Shown here: piece after piece, positions 52,665-53,037 of the stretch | How positions within the stretch are numbered: the first letter of the stretch is position 1 | Layout of the letters: the number at the start of each line of letters is the position of its first letter | DNA from: Paulinella micropora | Lineage: Eukaryota > Cercozoa > Imbricatea > Euglyphida | Length of the DNA stretch: 53,037 bases | Reading direction: 5' to 3' | Assembly (NCBI GenBank): GCA_009731375.1 | Contig: BJOX01000176.1 | Location: 199,551-252,587 of the forward strand | Program-made: the position numbers and the translations under genes | Notes under the pieces: generated by a model | Databases searched by the model: none | Seen by the model: the letters and a program-made list of their open reading frames with translations, nothing else | What the model was told of the DNA's origin: nothing

Positions 52665-52841
52665 CGTCGCTGGCAGTCTGTCTGTGACCTCTACGCTGAC
52701 CAGGCGGTTGGCGGTGCGGCGGTCGCTGTCGTCCACGTCGTCATGTGAATCGTTCAGACTGTCGTGTGAATCGCTCAGACTGTCGCCATGTGGATTGTCC
52801 AGACTGGACATTGAAGGTTGCGCTATCATCGACATCGAGGC
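51518..52841 (-). CDS. Gene M2: unknown protein, last two exons
   Basis: Exon 52689-52841 (51 codons, phase 0 both ends, acceptor GCCGCAG, donor GAG|GTCACAG) joins exon 51518-51814 (98 codons plus TGA, acceptor GTTGCAG) in frame. The first encodes an Asp/Ser/His-rich acidic stretch with a short internal repeat ([16 protein letters not shown]). The second is Gln/Pro-rich, then helical ([15 protein letters not shown]) and ends acidic. No domain recognised. GC content and codon pattern contrast with the surrounding repeats and support real coding. The intron holds a CTAT-bounded repeat copy. The 5' end lies beyond 52841, perhaps outside the window. Confidence 0.65.
51839..52273. repeat. (CATA)n and (CTAT)n/(CCAT)n in M2 intron
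   Basis: CATA 51842-51950; CTAT with CTAA and CCAT variants 52027-52273. Confidence 0.9.
52274..52663 (+). repeat. CTAT-bounded repeat, module 2, copy C
   Basis: Lacks the first about 90 bases of copies A and B (20641, 21379), then matches them to the end and runs into (CTAT)n 52601-52663. Hairpin arms GACTGT/ACAGTC are kept although the loop has gained 4 bases. Confidence 0.85.
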
Positions 52842-52867
52842 CTGCGGCCATGTGCAAGTAATAGTGA

Positions 52868-52868
52868 T

Positions 52869-52932
<64 letters not shown>

Positions 52933-53000
52933 GTGTATCTCCTGCCAATTGCTGAGCCAAAAGGCCATGTGCATCCAGTCCTCCATTCCATAAGGAAAGT
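52868..53000 (-). mobile_element. (AAC)n(AAT)n and SINE-like tail module
   Basis: Triplet repeat 52868-52931, then about 60 bases resembling the SINE tail module (TAGTG-T-TCTC-TG-CAAT-GCTGA and CATG-GC--CC). Likely the 3' end of a diverged related element upstream of M2 exon 52689-52841. Confidence 0.5.
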
Positions 53001-53037
53001 CTCCACACCAATCGGTGGAATAAAGGAAGTGACGGCA

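Overview
This window looks like nuclear DNA of a eukaryote, probably a protist. The genes are cut into many short GT-AG (occasionally GC-AG) exons, the introns are filled with tetranucleotide microsatellites and homopolymers, and about half the sequence is LTR retrotransposon. A repeat-rich microalga or alveolate would fit, but the sequence alone does not name the species. Twelve runs of N interrupt the window (9292-9301, 10035-10105, 12395-13087, 14042-14125, 15812-15962, 19724-19822, 24434-24831, 29919-29928, 32114-32123, 36160-36169, 48246-48255, 50222-50301). Many are flanked by long poly-C, poly-T or poly-G.

Layout. (1) 1-6281, minus: Ty3/Gypsy element GypA, cut by the window edge. It has an 874-residue Gag and, in the same frame after a single UGA, a protease-linker-RT Pol; the context UGA-CUA-G suggests stop-codon readthrough. 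RNase H and the following region are frameshifted. (2) 7931-9953, minus: a six-exon 3' part of a small Ala/Lys-rich gene (M1) that ordinary ORF calling misses. (3) 10.0-14.8 kb: microsatellites, two copies of a structured repeat, and a decayed coding fragment. (4) 14799-25621, plus: a phase-consistent 22-exon model of a protein kinase (tyrosine-kinase-like group) with a long Ser/Pro-rich N-terminus and a complete 3' end. Its introns carry a CTAT-bounded repeat family and repeated partial copies of exon-intron borders. (5) 27618-33254, minus: second Gypsy lineage GypC (Gag with a duplicated Cys domain, RT, RNase H, D,D35E integrase). It abuts (6) 33255-37490, plus: a decayed Ty1/Copia pol. (7) 39068-47887, minus: GypB, a Gypsy element related to GypA with two LTRs, a polypurine tract and a degenerate pol, but no gag. 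(8) 49.9-50.7 kb: a head-to-tail array of a tRNA-derived SINE. (9) 51518-52841, minus: last two visible exons of an unknown acidic/Gln-rich protein (M2). A fourth copy of the CTAT-bounded repeat lies between these exons.

The three host genes (M1, kinase, M2) show no evident functional link. GypA, GypB and GypC share unusual architecture. GypA and GypB share a conserved block between protease and RT and a non-canonical DT(M/L) protease motif. GypB and GypC share a module after integrase. All in-frame stops in the decayed coding stretches of GypB, GypC and the Copia element can be explained by C-to-T change. Much of the remaining sequence is low-complexity DNA, and its apparent ORFs (poly-Ser/Leu/Tyr/Ile and similar) are not genes.
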